Origin: Rhodosporidiobolus odoratus
Lineage: Eukaryota > Basidiomycota > Microbotryomycetes > Sporidiobolales > Sporidiobolaceae
Assembly (NCBI GenBank): GCA_034387635.1
Contig: JAOANU010000004.1
Span: 496,001-560,000, forward strand
Length of the DNA: 64,000 nt
Direction: 5' to 3'
In this document: positions 45,301 through 56,824 of the stretch, piece after piece
Position numbering within the stretch: position 1 is the stretch's first letter
How the letters are laid out: each line of letters opens with the position of its first letter
Program-made: the position numbers and the translations under genes
Notes under the pieces: generated by a model
The model's input: only the letters and a program-made list of their open reading frames with translations
What the model was told of the DNA's origin: nothing
Databases searched by the model: none

Positions 45301-46387
45301 CGCGCAGGCTGCTGGACCGCCGAGTTTGTTGGGGTGGAGAGATCGGAACAGGAGGAGGTTGGCGTACTCGCTTGTGGGGACTAGTAACTATATGGCGGTA
45401 GAGGTGTTGAGGGGGACGGGGTATGCTGCTGGGGCGGATTGGTGGAGGTGAGCCGGTAATCCCTCCTCCTCTGGCTTTTCTACCTGCCTTGCTAACGCGT
45501 CCTTCGTTAACGCAGTCTCGGAGTCATCGCCTTTGAGATGCTTTACGGCTACCCTCCCTTCGTCAGCAAGTCTCGGCAAGAGACCAAATCCAAGGTCAGT
45601 CAGGCTTGCAACCCGGTTACGTAAATCAGCTGATCCTTTCTCGAACGATAGATCCTGAACTGGAGAAGTGCCCTTCGCTTCCCTTCTCGACCTCGTATCT
45701 CCCGCGAAGCCCAAGACTTCATCACCTCCCTAATCTGCGAACCGGAACATCGCCTCGGATCCCGCTCTCGCGCCAACCGCCCCAACTCCGTCATCGTCCA
45801 ACGTCGCTCAGGCTTCCTTTCTGCGACGGGATCGAGCTTCGCAGGTGTAGCGGATGATGGAGTGGATGAACTGCAGAAACATCCTTTCTTTAGGGGGATT
45901 GAGTGGGAGACGCTGCATTTGCAGACACCGCCTTTCCAGCCGCAGTTGAAGGATGAGCTCGATACGAGGTACTTCGACGACGAGTACGTTGGCATTTTCT
46001 CTCTCTCATCCTTTTACGCTTTGGCTTTCCTCTTTGACCCAAACTCATCCCCTACCTCCTTGTCCCCCTCGCAGCATCGCCCCCGAACCACTTCCGGCTC
46101 CCGAGATTGCCCCAGGCGTTCCCGCCCCCGACGCGACTCGCGACCCACTCCTCCGCCACCCAATCGAAGGTCAAAATCTCCTCGCCCTTCGGAAACAACA
46201 AGCGTTTGCAGGGTGGACTTTCAAGAAACCCAAGAAACAGGTGTATGATCCGAGGAGGGGGAGAATTGATTTCGAGGGGGTGTTTGGGCATCAACTACAG
46301 AGTTGGGAGGAGGGGAAGAGGGGGAGGGGAACGGTTAGGGGCGATGGGGGCCCAGGGAGTTCGTTGATCAGGTCGCTGTCGGTTTGA
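42311..46387 (+). CDS. CRIB-motif NDR/Cbk1-class AGC kinase
   Basis: The ATG at 42311 begins a proline-rich N-terminus of about 330 residues (14-3-3 or SH3-type text). A CRIB motif follows, IGRPKEFQ/HVVHASD, rebuilt over a 115-base intron (43303-43417). It keeps the I-x-x-P-x(2)-F-x-H-x(2)-H spacing of Cdc42/Rac binders. After a second disordered stretch comes the NDR Mob-binding helix region (FLETRYHALLKQPKSREMRK to LSETEYLREMRARVGVGSF, 44200-44400). The kinase then shows GHGAFGVV, YAMKQLRK, HRDIKPDNFLL, DFGLACDF, the NDR-type insert with DSSYYEQHRRELL, the T-loop LAYSLVGTSNYMAVEVL, WWSLGVIAFEML and the hydrophobic motif FAGWTFKKPKK near 46215. The APE motif reads AVE. NDR kinases act with Mob proteins in polarity and cytokinesis. 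About nine introns interrupt it; the stop is at 46387. Confidence 0.88.
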
Positions 46388-46844
46388 ACGGAGTGGACGA
46401 ATGGGGTTCCCTCGATCTTTGTACACATGCTGTGCTTTCCCCTTCCTATCCTTCCTTTCTTCCTCCACTCGCCGCCGTCGCAACCAGTTGTTGTCCCGCT
46501 TTTATCGGTTTATCTCGTTCCTTTGACAGGTTACTCAGTGTAGAAAAGATGTTGACCCCGCCCATGCTTGAGCCGCTGGGTTGCTTTTGCAGAGAGGGAT
46601 GTGTACAACGGCCGGAAACCCCCGCAGGCTTCCTCCCCTCTGCCGAAGAAGAGCCAGAACATGTCGGATACTGCCATTTCAGATTGAACAGTCTGCAGAC
46701 GTATGGATCGACTAAGGTAGTAGTAGTAGTAGTACAAACGGCGAGGGATTATTCGATTCTAAGTACGTTCTAGAAAAAACCTGACCTGTCCTTCCACCTC
46801 TTCCTCCTATTCTGCAAGTTTCCCACCGTCCCGTCTTCCACGGA
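46388..46844. other. Convergent intergenic stretch with a GTA microsatellite
   Basis: This holds the 3' flanks of the CRIB-NDR kinase and the ABC transporter. Six GTA units run from 46717 to 46734. Open frames here are short and not gene-like. Confidence 0.7.
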
Positions 46845-49800
46845 CTACTGCTTTTCCGTTTGCGCCTTCTCACCCGTGTCCTGCTTCTTCGACTTGGCCT
46901 TCTTCGAGGTGAGCCTGCAGGCAAAAATTGCGTCAACCACCGCAAGCCGAAAAAAAAAAAAGGGGAGGGACAGATAGGACTGACTTGGACCAGTCGAAGA
47001 CGCTGTAGAGGTAGAAGCCGAGGAAGACGGCGCCGATGTTGAAGAGGATGTAGGCGAACATGAAGCCGTAATCCCTCCACCTGTGCGAGAAGCCTGTAGA
47101 GGGAGCCAAATTGGGTAAGCCGCAAGTCGAGAGAAGAAACCGATGGTGACGTACTCATGCCAAGCTGGGCGAGATACTGATCACCGCTAGAGTACGTGCA
47201 GTAGCCGCACGAACCGTTCTCCAGCACCTGAGCGTAACCGCCGCCCGTCGTTGTGTAGGGCGTAAGCCACGAGACGCACTCTTGACCGGCAGGCGGAACG
47301 ATGGTCTGGAACTCGTCTTGCTCGCAGTGGAGCTCGAGGCCGCCGAGAGCGTTCGAAACCAAACCCTCGACTGTGGGAGAAGAAGAGAAAGATGAATTAG
47401 CGCGGATAAGGAGGTGGCTCAATAAGGAGGGCAGCGTACTGAGGTACGTGAACGGCGTGAGACGGTACATCCACGAGCGCCAGAAGCTGATTGCAGGCAG
47501 AAGGTTGAACAGGAAGTGCATAGGAGAAAGCGGCACGAGGTCAGTAGGGGTCACCCAGGGTCAAAGGGGAAACAGCGTACTAAGGGAGCTGCGAGACAGG
47601 CTGAACGACACCGTTGAAGATGATCTGCGAGAATGACGCGGTCAGCGTGAGAAACGCAAGGAAGAGTATCGAGGTGGACTTACGACGAAGGAGAAGAAGG
47701 TCGAGAAAAGGACGGACGCCGCCATAGCGGTGGGCGAGAAGGACGCAATGGCTACGGAGGAGGTCTATCAGCGCTGACAATCTCTTTCCGAAGGAAGGTT
47801 TTGGCTTACCCTGGGCAAAGGTCGGGAAGTAGATCTCGAACGCCATGAGCATGAGCCAAGAGTAACCCGCGCGATTGGTCGACTTGGGGAATCCGACGAG
47901 CCAGTACCAACAGCACCAGAAGATAGTACCGCAGAGGATGTTCCATGGCATCTCGACGAGGATGGAGGTAATGACGAAGACTGGCCAAGAGTACATGCGA
48001 CTGGGCCTCTCGCGAGCGTTGTAGAGCTGGCGCAGACCGAGGAACTTGGGCTGGAGCTGCTGGGAAAGAGGAGCCGAAAGGACGACGGCCATGACTGCAT
48101 GCAAAGGGTTCATTAGAACCATAACAGGAGAGATGATCGGAAGAGAATGCCATACAGACACCGAAAAGTCGGTCTTGAAGACCGGACTGCGCAGTGGGAG
48201 CCTGGTAGAAGGAGGAACCGATAAAGTTTCCAGCAACGATGTTACTGCGGAAAGGAATTTTAGCACGGAGTCTTGCAGTCCGGATGGAAGAGCAAGCTTA
48301 CAGCATAAGCTTCGAAACGATGTCTGCGAGGAAGCGTGGGCGTAAGCAAGAGAGTACCGCTTTGAGCGAGAGAGCGGAACGCACAGATGGGGTCACGGTT
48401 GTAGTGCTGGAAGACACGACCAAGGACGACCTTGAACTGCTGACCGATGGGAGCTGCGTAGCTGAGGCCGGAGTCGGGCGACTTGTCCGCCGCAGAGTCG
48501 ACATCGCGCTTCTCCTCGTGGTACTGGTCGATCTCATCCTGTACTTTGTGCGCATTGTCCGACTCGTTCCAGAGTTGAGACCAGTTCTTGTCAGCCTTGG
48601 CGGATGCACCCGCACCAATGGCGTCGAGGATGTCTGTATGAGGGTTCAGTCAGTGACTGAGAGAACATCGACAACGGAGACAAAGACGCACATTCGGCAG
48701 GGTTGTCCTTCTCCTCCTGGACGAGAGAAAATCGACCAGCATATAGTCAGCTGTATTGTCTCGAGCGGGACGTGATGGCGACTTACGCAACGCTTGTCAG
48801 TACGAGCGTGGAAGTACTCGATCAGGGTCTTCGAGTTCTTGCCGATGTCGCCGAAGTAAACAGTCTCACCGCCCTTCTTCAGGAGCAAGAGGCGGTCAAA
48901 GACCTGGAACAGCTCGGACGACGGTTGATGGACTGCAGGGAGACCGGAGTCAGCTTCACGGCAGATGGGACTGAGGCCGTCTGATCGAAGCGTACTAGTA
49001 GCAAGGATGGCCTGGCCGTGGTCTGGAGGAGGAAAGTTGTCAGTGTCGGGGCACAAAACGCCACCGAACGAGAAAGGAAAGGCACTTACCGGCAAGCTTG
49101 CGTAGGAGCATCATGATGGACCAGGAAGATTGCGAGTCGAGACCTGTAGGAGCGATCGAAGTTAGCGGCAGGTCGGCGATTCGGGATCGCCAGCGGAAAT
49201 AGCGTACCCGACGTCGGCTCATCAAGGAAGATGAGAAGAGCAGGCTTCGCAGCAAGTTCGACACCAATGGTGAGGCGCTTGCGTTGCTCGACCTATGGAC
49301 ACAAGTAGGCGGAAAGGAAGGTCAGCAGACGCTCGCGAGAGAGCGAGGCCTCGACATACGCTCAAACCCATGCCAACCTCTCCGACAAGCGCTTCGGCGT
49401 AAGCCTCCATCTCGAGCAGCTTGATGACCTCTTCGACGTAAGCGAGCTTCTCCTGCTTGGGAGTCGTGCGGGGCTGACGGAGGAGCGCAGAGAACTGCAA
49501 GGCCTCGCGAACAGTAGTGGTCCCCTGTAGACGAGTATCCGTCAGCGAGAACTGCGAGAAAGAAAGACAGTAGATACAAACGAACCATGTGGGTGTCTTG
49601 TTGCTGTACGTAGCCGGTCTGGCGCTGGAACGATTGCGGGAGGGGCTTGCCGTTGACGAACTGAGAAGACGAAGATATCAGTTCTGAGATTGCCGACAAG
49701 CGAGACGGTCTGGACGCACGATGTCTCCAGTGACGACACCAGTGGGGACGCGCTGAGCCAAAGTATCTGCGGAAGAAAGTGTTCAGTCACGCAAAGCGGG

Positions 49801-52800
49801 AAGAAGTCGGGTTCTGCGCACTGAGTAGCGTGGTCTTGCCAGCTCCGGATTCACCCATCACTGCAGGAGGATCAGGTCAGCCGACGTGTCTACTAGGTAG
49901 TGTATGGAGATAGTGGGCGTACAGCAGGTGAGCGCTCCGGGGCGAACGTAACCAGACACATTGTTGAGAAGGCGACGCGGTTCGCCCTTGATCAGGATGT
50001 CGAGCGAGACGTCTGTGCGGGAACAAGATAAGCCAAGTGCGACAACAGCTGAGACGAATAGACATACTACGCCAGGTAAAGATGTCCGTAGCAGCCTTGA
50101 GGGTGTCGGCGGCCTTGTCCATCTCGCTCTCCGAAACATTCCGGACGACGTCCGGGCGAGCGTTCTTGTCGCCCGAGCCGCTTTCTTCATCGCGCTTGTT
50201 GCCCGGTGCTTCGATAGCGTCCACAAGTTCAGGAGGGGCAGCACCACGCTTGAAAAGCATCACACCGCCGGCGACGGTCTCGTCCTTCTGGAACTCGTAG
50301 GCGAGCAGGTTCACGGCCATGAAGAAAATACCGTAACCGATGATCTGCAGGGATGCGAGTGAGTATGACGCTAAATCCAGAGCATAGGAAATAACGCACG
50401 ATGCCGAACTGGAGACAGGCCAAAATATCGGGGTTGTCAGTTGCAGGTTTGCGTCAGCCAAGGGAGAAAACGCACGTTACGCCACGCGTGGGACCACTGT
50501 GAGTAGAGAATACGGTCAATTGGAGGGTCGCACACGAACGGGAAAAGGAACAGACCTTGTAACCGAAACTGGCCTCGCAGTAAGCAAGACCGTTGACGAT
50601 GGCTGAACCAGCAGTCGCTCCACTGGTCCCGCTGCAGACCTGGTTGGCGATATCGATGCCCGGATAGTTGGGACCAGTCGGAATGAGCGAGACGCAAGGG
50701 ACGTTCAAGGTGCGGAACTCGTTCGTCAAGAGGGCCTCGAACCCGAAGGAAACGGGCTGCGCATAACTGAGCCAAAGCCACCAGACGCGCATGCTGGGCC
50801 TCGGAATGGCGTAACCGACTGAAATTAGGTAGGCAGGGCAAGCAGGACGTTGTACGAGCATCAGCAAAGGTAGAAAAGCCGTCAGGAAGGAAAACGGACC
50901 GTAAATGGCAATGATAAGCACGCCGATACCGGCCATCATGGTTGCGTTGGCTTCGGCGCGGTTGACGGAAGACAACATGCGGAAGAAGATGAGCCTGCAA
51001 TGTGGGAGAGAGTGAGCGAGGTTAGAAAGAAAGAAGGACGGAGACACATACATGGCCAAATTGACGACGAAGGTAAAGAGTAAGAAGACGAAGAACTGCG
51101 ACGCAGAGTACTGGAGACCAGCCATGAAGTAGAGTACGATCTACCGGGAGCAAGGGTAAGTCCAGGGCGATGGGCTTTGAGGGAGAAAACGCAGCGAACG
51201 TCAAAGGCCGCGATTGTAACAAATTTGAAGGGAATGTCGACAATGTTGAGAGCGAGAGCATCGGCTGAAGGCCGTAACATCGCAAAACTGCGTTGACGAA
51301 CGACAATAGGCCTCTGGGCATATGAGTTGGTAATCTCGGCCATACCGGTGAAGGAGTTGTAGCTGCAATATCGGCGAGTCAGCTTCGGAACTGCCATCCC
51401 ATCTTAGGAGCGAAATGACTGACAGGATAGCGAAGAAGATAACACCGCCACGAGAGAAGAAACCCGACGTATTCTTGGGCATCTGGAAGTAGACAGAACC
51501 GATGATGATAGCCTGGAATATGGCGGCGACTGTCAAGGGACGGACAATAATCTCAGCCAGGCAGTTCTCATCGGACATGTACCAGTAGCTGGACCGTCAA
51601 GGAGGAAGTACGAGATGGAGAGCGAGAGAGAAGACTTGTAACGCACGGGTAGTGATCCAGAGAGTGGGCAAGTCGTTCATCTGCATCTGTAAACGACGAC
51701 GCATGGCGAGGCGGACCATCATCCTACAAGCAGTGTGCTCGGCGTCAACGACAAGGATGGCGCCCAAAAGGGAAGGAAGAAGAAGAAATAAGAGGAAGGA
51801 GTGACATACGGGTAGGAGATGAGGTAGTTCGATTCCTTATTCTGACGCTTGACGCGCTCAGAGCGAGCACTCTCCCTGAATGCCTCGGCGCGATCGCCAC
51901 CCTTCTCATTACCAGAGAGGCTGAGCTGGTCCTCCGCCTCCTTCTCGGCAGCTCCACCGAGTTCACTCTTCCTCCATGCAGCAGCAAGGTCGGCGGCGGA
52001 TTGAGGGACACTGCGTTGATCAACACCGTCGCGGTAGAAGCGACCCTTGGGGTCCGTGCAGGCGACGAGAAAGTCGGCGGAAGTTTGACGGTCTTGCGGG
52101 CTGAAAAGAAGAGTCGTGAGCGGGTTATCACAATCAGCGAAAGGAATGAAGCGCACGCGTAGCCGAGGTTCTGGAAGTACTCGACAGCTTCTCCCATTGG
52201 ACCGTAGTAGATCTGCGGAAAGGACAGATCAGAACTGGAAAAGCCAGGGAGGTACAGAACGACAAAAAGGGCTCACGAGCTGACCCTCCATGATGACAGC
52301 AACCTTGTCGAAGAGCTCGTAGAGCTGCTCACCAGCCTCTGTAGGTAACAGAGCAGGTTAGATTTAACGATAGACGAGATGGGAAGAAGGACGGCGAAGA
52401 AGGAACATACGGTAGATGGAAAGAATGGTGGTAAGGCTGCCGAGGTCGGTAGCGATCCTCAACGCCTTGCAGTACTCGACAGCGGTCGAGGCGTCGAGAC
52501 CACGCGTCGAGTTGTCGTGGCACCCGATCTTGCAGCCGCTGAGGGTAGGATCGGAAATGTCAGCTCCGTCTCCTTGCAGAAAAAAAAGGCAGGGGAAAAC
52601 GCACGTCGTAAGCAGCTCAGCGATCGAGACACGCTTGCGCTCACCACCACTAACACCGCGGACGAAATCATCTCCGACCTTGGTGTTGAACGTGTGCTTG
52701 AGACCAAAGAGGGAGAGAAGGACGTCGCGCTTGCGGTTGACCGTCTCTTCCCTCGTCCCGACACGGGCATCAGCAGCAGGAGTGCGGGTAGCGGAGGCGA

Positions 52801-53782
52801 ATGTGAGGGTTTCTCCGACGGTGAGATGGGCGAGATGGTGGTCATCCTGCTCGGGATGAAATCGTTAGCACTGGAATTCCAGCATTGAACGCACGGCGAG
52901 TGGATGACGGCAGGACGGCCGCGAAAAACCACGAATGCGATGGAATGAAGCGAGGAGGAATTGAGGAAAGGCTTACTTCAGGAAGGTAAGCCACATCACC
53001 GCGATGGTGCTTGAGCATCTCCTTCGGCGTGAGTCCATCGAACGAGACGGTACCCTCGATCGAGTTGAATGAGTCCGTGTTGTTGGCGAGCGTCTTCAAG
53101 AAGGAAGTGCAGCCGGAGCCGGGCCTGCAAAATGGCAGGAAGCCATAAGTTTCGATTCTCGCGCTTTACTGGTCAATGACACGTACCTTCCGAGCACGAG
53201 CAGCATCTCTCCCGGTCTGACGGAACCAGTGAAGTCGTCGAGGATAACCTTGCGCTTGGGGTGACGAGCAGCGGCAAGAGTCTTGGGGAGGGATGGAATC
53301 GACTGAAAGGTGGCGGTGATGGATTGACCGTAGGCCAGTCCACTACCCTGGCCGGCAACGGTGAGGTTCTTGAAGGTGACTGGAGACGAGCGTGCGATCA
53401 GGAAAGATCTTTCCCATTAGCGATGCAGGGGAAAGGAGTGCTCACCTCCCAATTCCCTCATCTTGACGTTCTCCCGGCCGGCCTTCTTGAGCAAATGCTT
53501 CAAGTGCTGCTCAAAGTCGAAGTCATCGGCAGTCGGATCCTGAGTGTGGGTCGTCTGGTTGGTCCTGCTGGTCTGCTGACGCGAGACTTCACGCTGCAGC
53601 TGTCCATCGGGAGAAAAGAAATTGATGTCTTCGTGGCGAGTCTGGCAAGAGATCGTGCGGGAGAGAGGCGCGGCGTCCTTGTGTGACTTGCCGGCCATCG
53701 GTGGGGTGAGTTCAGCGGTGCGGGTGCCGTCTGACGAGCTGCCTGAAGCTGAGGAAGGGGGCTTGTTTGTCGAGGCGTCCAT
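46845..53782 (-). CDS. Full-size PDR-type ABC transporter (ABCG, multidrug/lipid exporter)
   Basis: Plasma-membrane pump of the Pdr5/Cdr1/Snq2 type, layout (NBD-TMD)x2. The start preferred is the ATG at 53782 ([14 protein letters not shown]); 54007 is a longer in-frame option. NBD1 has Walker [13 protein letters not shown], with the family's cysteine in place of lysine and split by an intron at about 53185/53128. It also has [13 protein letters not shown] (52640) and [14 protein letters not shown] (52500), where most relatives have C-W-D. TMD1 spans about 51800-50350. NBD2 has [18 protein letters not shown] (49830), [24 protein letters not shown] and [16 protein letters not shown] (49230). 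TMD2 runs from about 48350 to 46990, with an extracellular loop holding cysteines ([13 protein letters not shown]). The short tail is lysine-rich and ends at 46845. Around two dozen short introns split it. Confidence 0.93.
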
Positions 53783-54341
53783 GTCGTCGACTGCAACGGG
53801 GATGTGTCGGTCCCGGCGGTATCGGTTGTGCTTGTCGAGTATCGAAGGATGCTGAAGAGATTCTGTCAGAAGAGTGGGTGAGCAGCGAAGAAGACGACGC
53901 AAGCCCAGCCGTTCATTGACCGCCCGGTGCCCGAGAACTCGAGACCGAACCGTCTCGCTGTTTGCGGAGCCCGGCGGGACGATTGGCTCATCTCCAGACA
54001 GCACCATCGGCGGACCTGAACGGCTCCGTCACTCCGTCAATCATCCGCCTGATCCGCCAGTCTCGCACGGAACCCATGGGCCGTCTTCGATGTTGTTTGC
54101 ACAAGTACGATTCGCATCCGTTGTCCGCCTCAACTTGACAAACGCGCCGCATTTTTAACTACTCCTGCCTGTGGCTAGTCAGGCTGCTTGTAATCGCCGC
54201 CTCGCTGCATCTCGAACATGCCAACGTTTGCCAGGGAAGACGTCCAAGTTGACGCGTCAAACAATACCATCGCGGAGACCCTGTAGACATCATAGTTGCG
54301 AACAGCCCTCGTTCTACTTTTCAAATTCCCTTTTACCCACC

Positions 54342-55562
54342 TTAGATTGCTGAGAGGTTGCCGAACTCTGCAGAGGGGGAGAGCGTCAGTAAGGGAGAAA
54401 AAACAGTTCCGCTGGCTCGGCAGCGACGGTGGCGCAGAAGCCGCCAGAGCACGAGAAGGACATAGCGACTATGAGGGAAGAGGAGACGAGAGGAATAAAA
54501 CGCACTCTCCGTGTATCCCGGTACGGTCCACTTGCCCTTCGAAACCATGTTCTCGACAGTCTTGGTGATCTCCGGGCGCGCCTTGGCAACGTCGTCGAGC
54601 TGCGAACATGAGTCGAGTAAGTGAGCTGCTGCTTTACGTGATCTATCCCGCTCGAACGGGAGGTGTCACGCACGGTAAGCTGGTCGAAGGGGCGGGCGTC
54701 CTCAATGTTCTTGAGGGTGGAGTTGAGGTTGCCGAGCTCAGACTCGACGCTGGTAGCAGCCTCCTTGGCGGAAGAGACCTGCCGAGAGAAGGGGAAGTGA
54801 GTACAACTGCTGCAATGAGGAGAACCCAACATAGCTGTTCCGTCTTTTGCACCCGGTCCTTCATATCCCCAGCATCATAGGCGCTGTCTCATTCACCCTC
54901 GCGCATAGTGGGTAGCCGAAGCTACTCCTCTTGATGCCCTCCCGGACCGGGCTTCCTGCTCAGCTTTCAGCGCCGGGCTATTTTGACTGGTGTGCGCTGT
55001 TATGGAGGGAAGCAGACTTACGGCCTTGGCCTCGAAAGCGGCGATAGCCTTGAGCTGAGCCTGGAGGTCGTAGTCGACGGCCTTGAAGCCCTTGAAAAGC
55101 TTCTCACCCTCGCCAACGATGTCCTTGTTCTTGAGGACGGAGCGGTAGTGCTCGAAGTCGACGGTGGTCTTCTGCTCCTTGATGGCAGCGTTAGCGGCAC
55201 GGGCGGCAGCGGCACGGCCACGGAAGGCGTTGAGCTGGGCAAGGGTTTCTGCGAGCAGACGAAGAGGGAGATGAACGAGATGCGGTCGACCGGGGGAGGG
55301 GGGAGGGAGAGGACTCAACTGACCCTTGCCGAGACCCAGGCGGGAAGAGACGCGCGACCAGTCAACGGCGATCCTGGAGCATCACGACAAGGTCAGTCCA
55401 CGTCCTGGCCCCCTCTGTCGCTGTGTTGAAATCCTCAAGGGATTCAAAGGAGGAGACCGGGCGAAGCAACGCCCTCATCACTGTCCACTCGCGAGAGATG
55501 ACTGGGGAGGACGCTGGCGATGCTTGTAGGCGTCAAGTGTGGTAGACCTACTGAGCAGCCAT
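54342..55562 (-). CDS. ATP7: Mitochondrial F1Fo ATP synthase subunit d
   Basis: Peripheral-stalk subunit that links F1 to Fo in the inner membrane. The ATG at 55562 gives MAAQ, splicing to IAVDWSRVSSRLGLGK. ETLAQLNAFRGRAAAARAA, TVDFEHYRSVLKNKDIVGEG, AVDYDLQAQLKAIAAFEAKA, SSAKEAATSVESELGNLNST, LKNIEDARPFDQLT and LDDVAKARPEITKTVENMV follow. The end is GKWTVPGYTE/KFGNLSAI at 54342. The VDFxHYRSVLKN and KGKWxVPGYxxKFGNL blocks are diagnostic of fungal subunit d. At about 174 residues it has the normal family length. Five introns are present, long relative to the tiny exons. It shares a 108-base divergent promoter with the BTB gene. Confidence 0.95.
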
Positions 55563-55670
55563 AGCGAGATGTGAGTAACGAGTGGGACGAGGCGAGGAGA
55601 GCTGGACGCTGTGGTCGCACTCACTCTTCTACGGCTACCTCGACCGAGTACACGGACTGAAACAGAAAGT

Positions 55671-56824
55671 ATGAACAGCCAAACGACTGAACAGGGTTCA
55701 GGTATGCTACCTCGCTCCAACTGCTTTCTCCCCTCTTCCCGCTCACCTCTTCCTCCCCCCACAGCTTCCCCTTCAAGCGACACTTTCACCGTCATCTGCC
55801 GCTCTACCCCCTTCACCCTTATGCGCTCTCAAATTCTGACAGACCCGCCACACTACTTCACCGCTGCCTTCCTCGACGGCGGATTTGCCGAATCTTCTTC
55901 CCGCAGCCTTCGCACCGACCGCAACCCTCAACTCTTTGCTCTCATTGTTGAGCACCTCAGCGGATACGATATCTTGCCGTTGAGCAAGGAGGCTTGCCCG
56001 CCCAGTATGAGTGTTGAGCTCGCTGGAGAAAACCTGCTCAAGGACGCCGAGTATTTTCAGCTCGACTCACTGGTAGAAAAGCTCGAGACCGTGCTACAAA
56101 GGGCTGCCCCCGACGAAGCCTTGGGATGTATCTTCGGTGGCGCCGAGATGATCCAGTTCAGCCACCTGTTACCGAACATTGTGGCACGTTTCAGGGAGAT
56201 TGCGCCCAATGGTGGACGAGGCTCGGAAGCCAAGTTACCTTCCGTCGTGCTCGCCGAGGCGGTGCCGATCAGGTATGCTTGGGTCGGACGACCATCGTGC
56301 TCGGTGCTTATGCCTTTGCCCACAGTCCGGTTGCCGATACTATCCATCTTATCGATCCTTCTTTCGCCAGATTCGCTTCATCTATCAGTAAAGCCCTGTC
56401 GCATATACCAGGCAACACTATCGAAACCTCGTTGATTGCGTCAGCTGATGCCAACCTCCCGATACTCGTTGACAGCAACGAGGTCCTCCTTCGTACTTAC
56501 TGTGCTTCGGTTTCTCGCCAAGCTACCTTCTCCGCTGGGCAGCCCAGGAGGTCTGGGTACGTTCCACCTTACGAGCGCTCCACAGCGCGGCTTTCGAGTA
56601 GTCCGACGGTGGAAGATACTGCCTATCCCTCGCGACCTCTTCTTGCCGACAAGCTCTACCTGGTACCTTCCATTCAGGAAGCGCAGCATTACCGTTCGGG
56701 GTTGGGCAGCCGACTCGCTCTGCGTACCTTCATCCTAAGCTTCACCTACCTTTACGCCTCCTGCCGCTCTCCCGCCCATCTCCTCGAATCCGATGTACTG
56801 TCAAAAAAGGCCTTTAAGCGATAA
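55671..56824 (+). CDS. BTB/POZ (KCTD-like) domain protein
   Basis: The ATG at 55671 starts MNSQTTEQGSA. A 60-odd-base intron (GTATGC donor, CCCCACAG acceptor near 55762) leads to SSDTFTVICRSTPFTLMRSQ. HYFTAAFLDGGFAE, LRTDRNPQLFALIVEHLSGY and DAEYFQLDSLVEKLETVL then give the T1/BTB fold as in KCTD-type proteins. A conserved-looking C-terminal part follows: LGCIFGGAEMIQFSHLLPNI, SPVADTIHLIDPSFARFASS (after an intron near 56270-56325), VPPYERSTARLSS and YLVPSIQEAQHYRSGLGSRL, to the stop at 56824. KCTD-like proteins often serve as Cul3 adaptors or oligomerise; the role here is unknown. It is divergent from ATP7. Confidence 0.8.

Noticed and set aside
53783..54007. Longer N-terminus for the ABC transporter
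   Set aside because: In frame from an ATG at 54007, but the added residues are arginine-rich without PDR resemblance and the stretch fits a 5' leader. Kept only as an alternative start.
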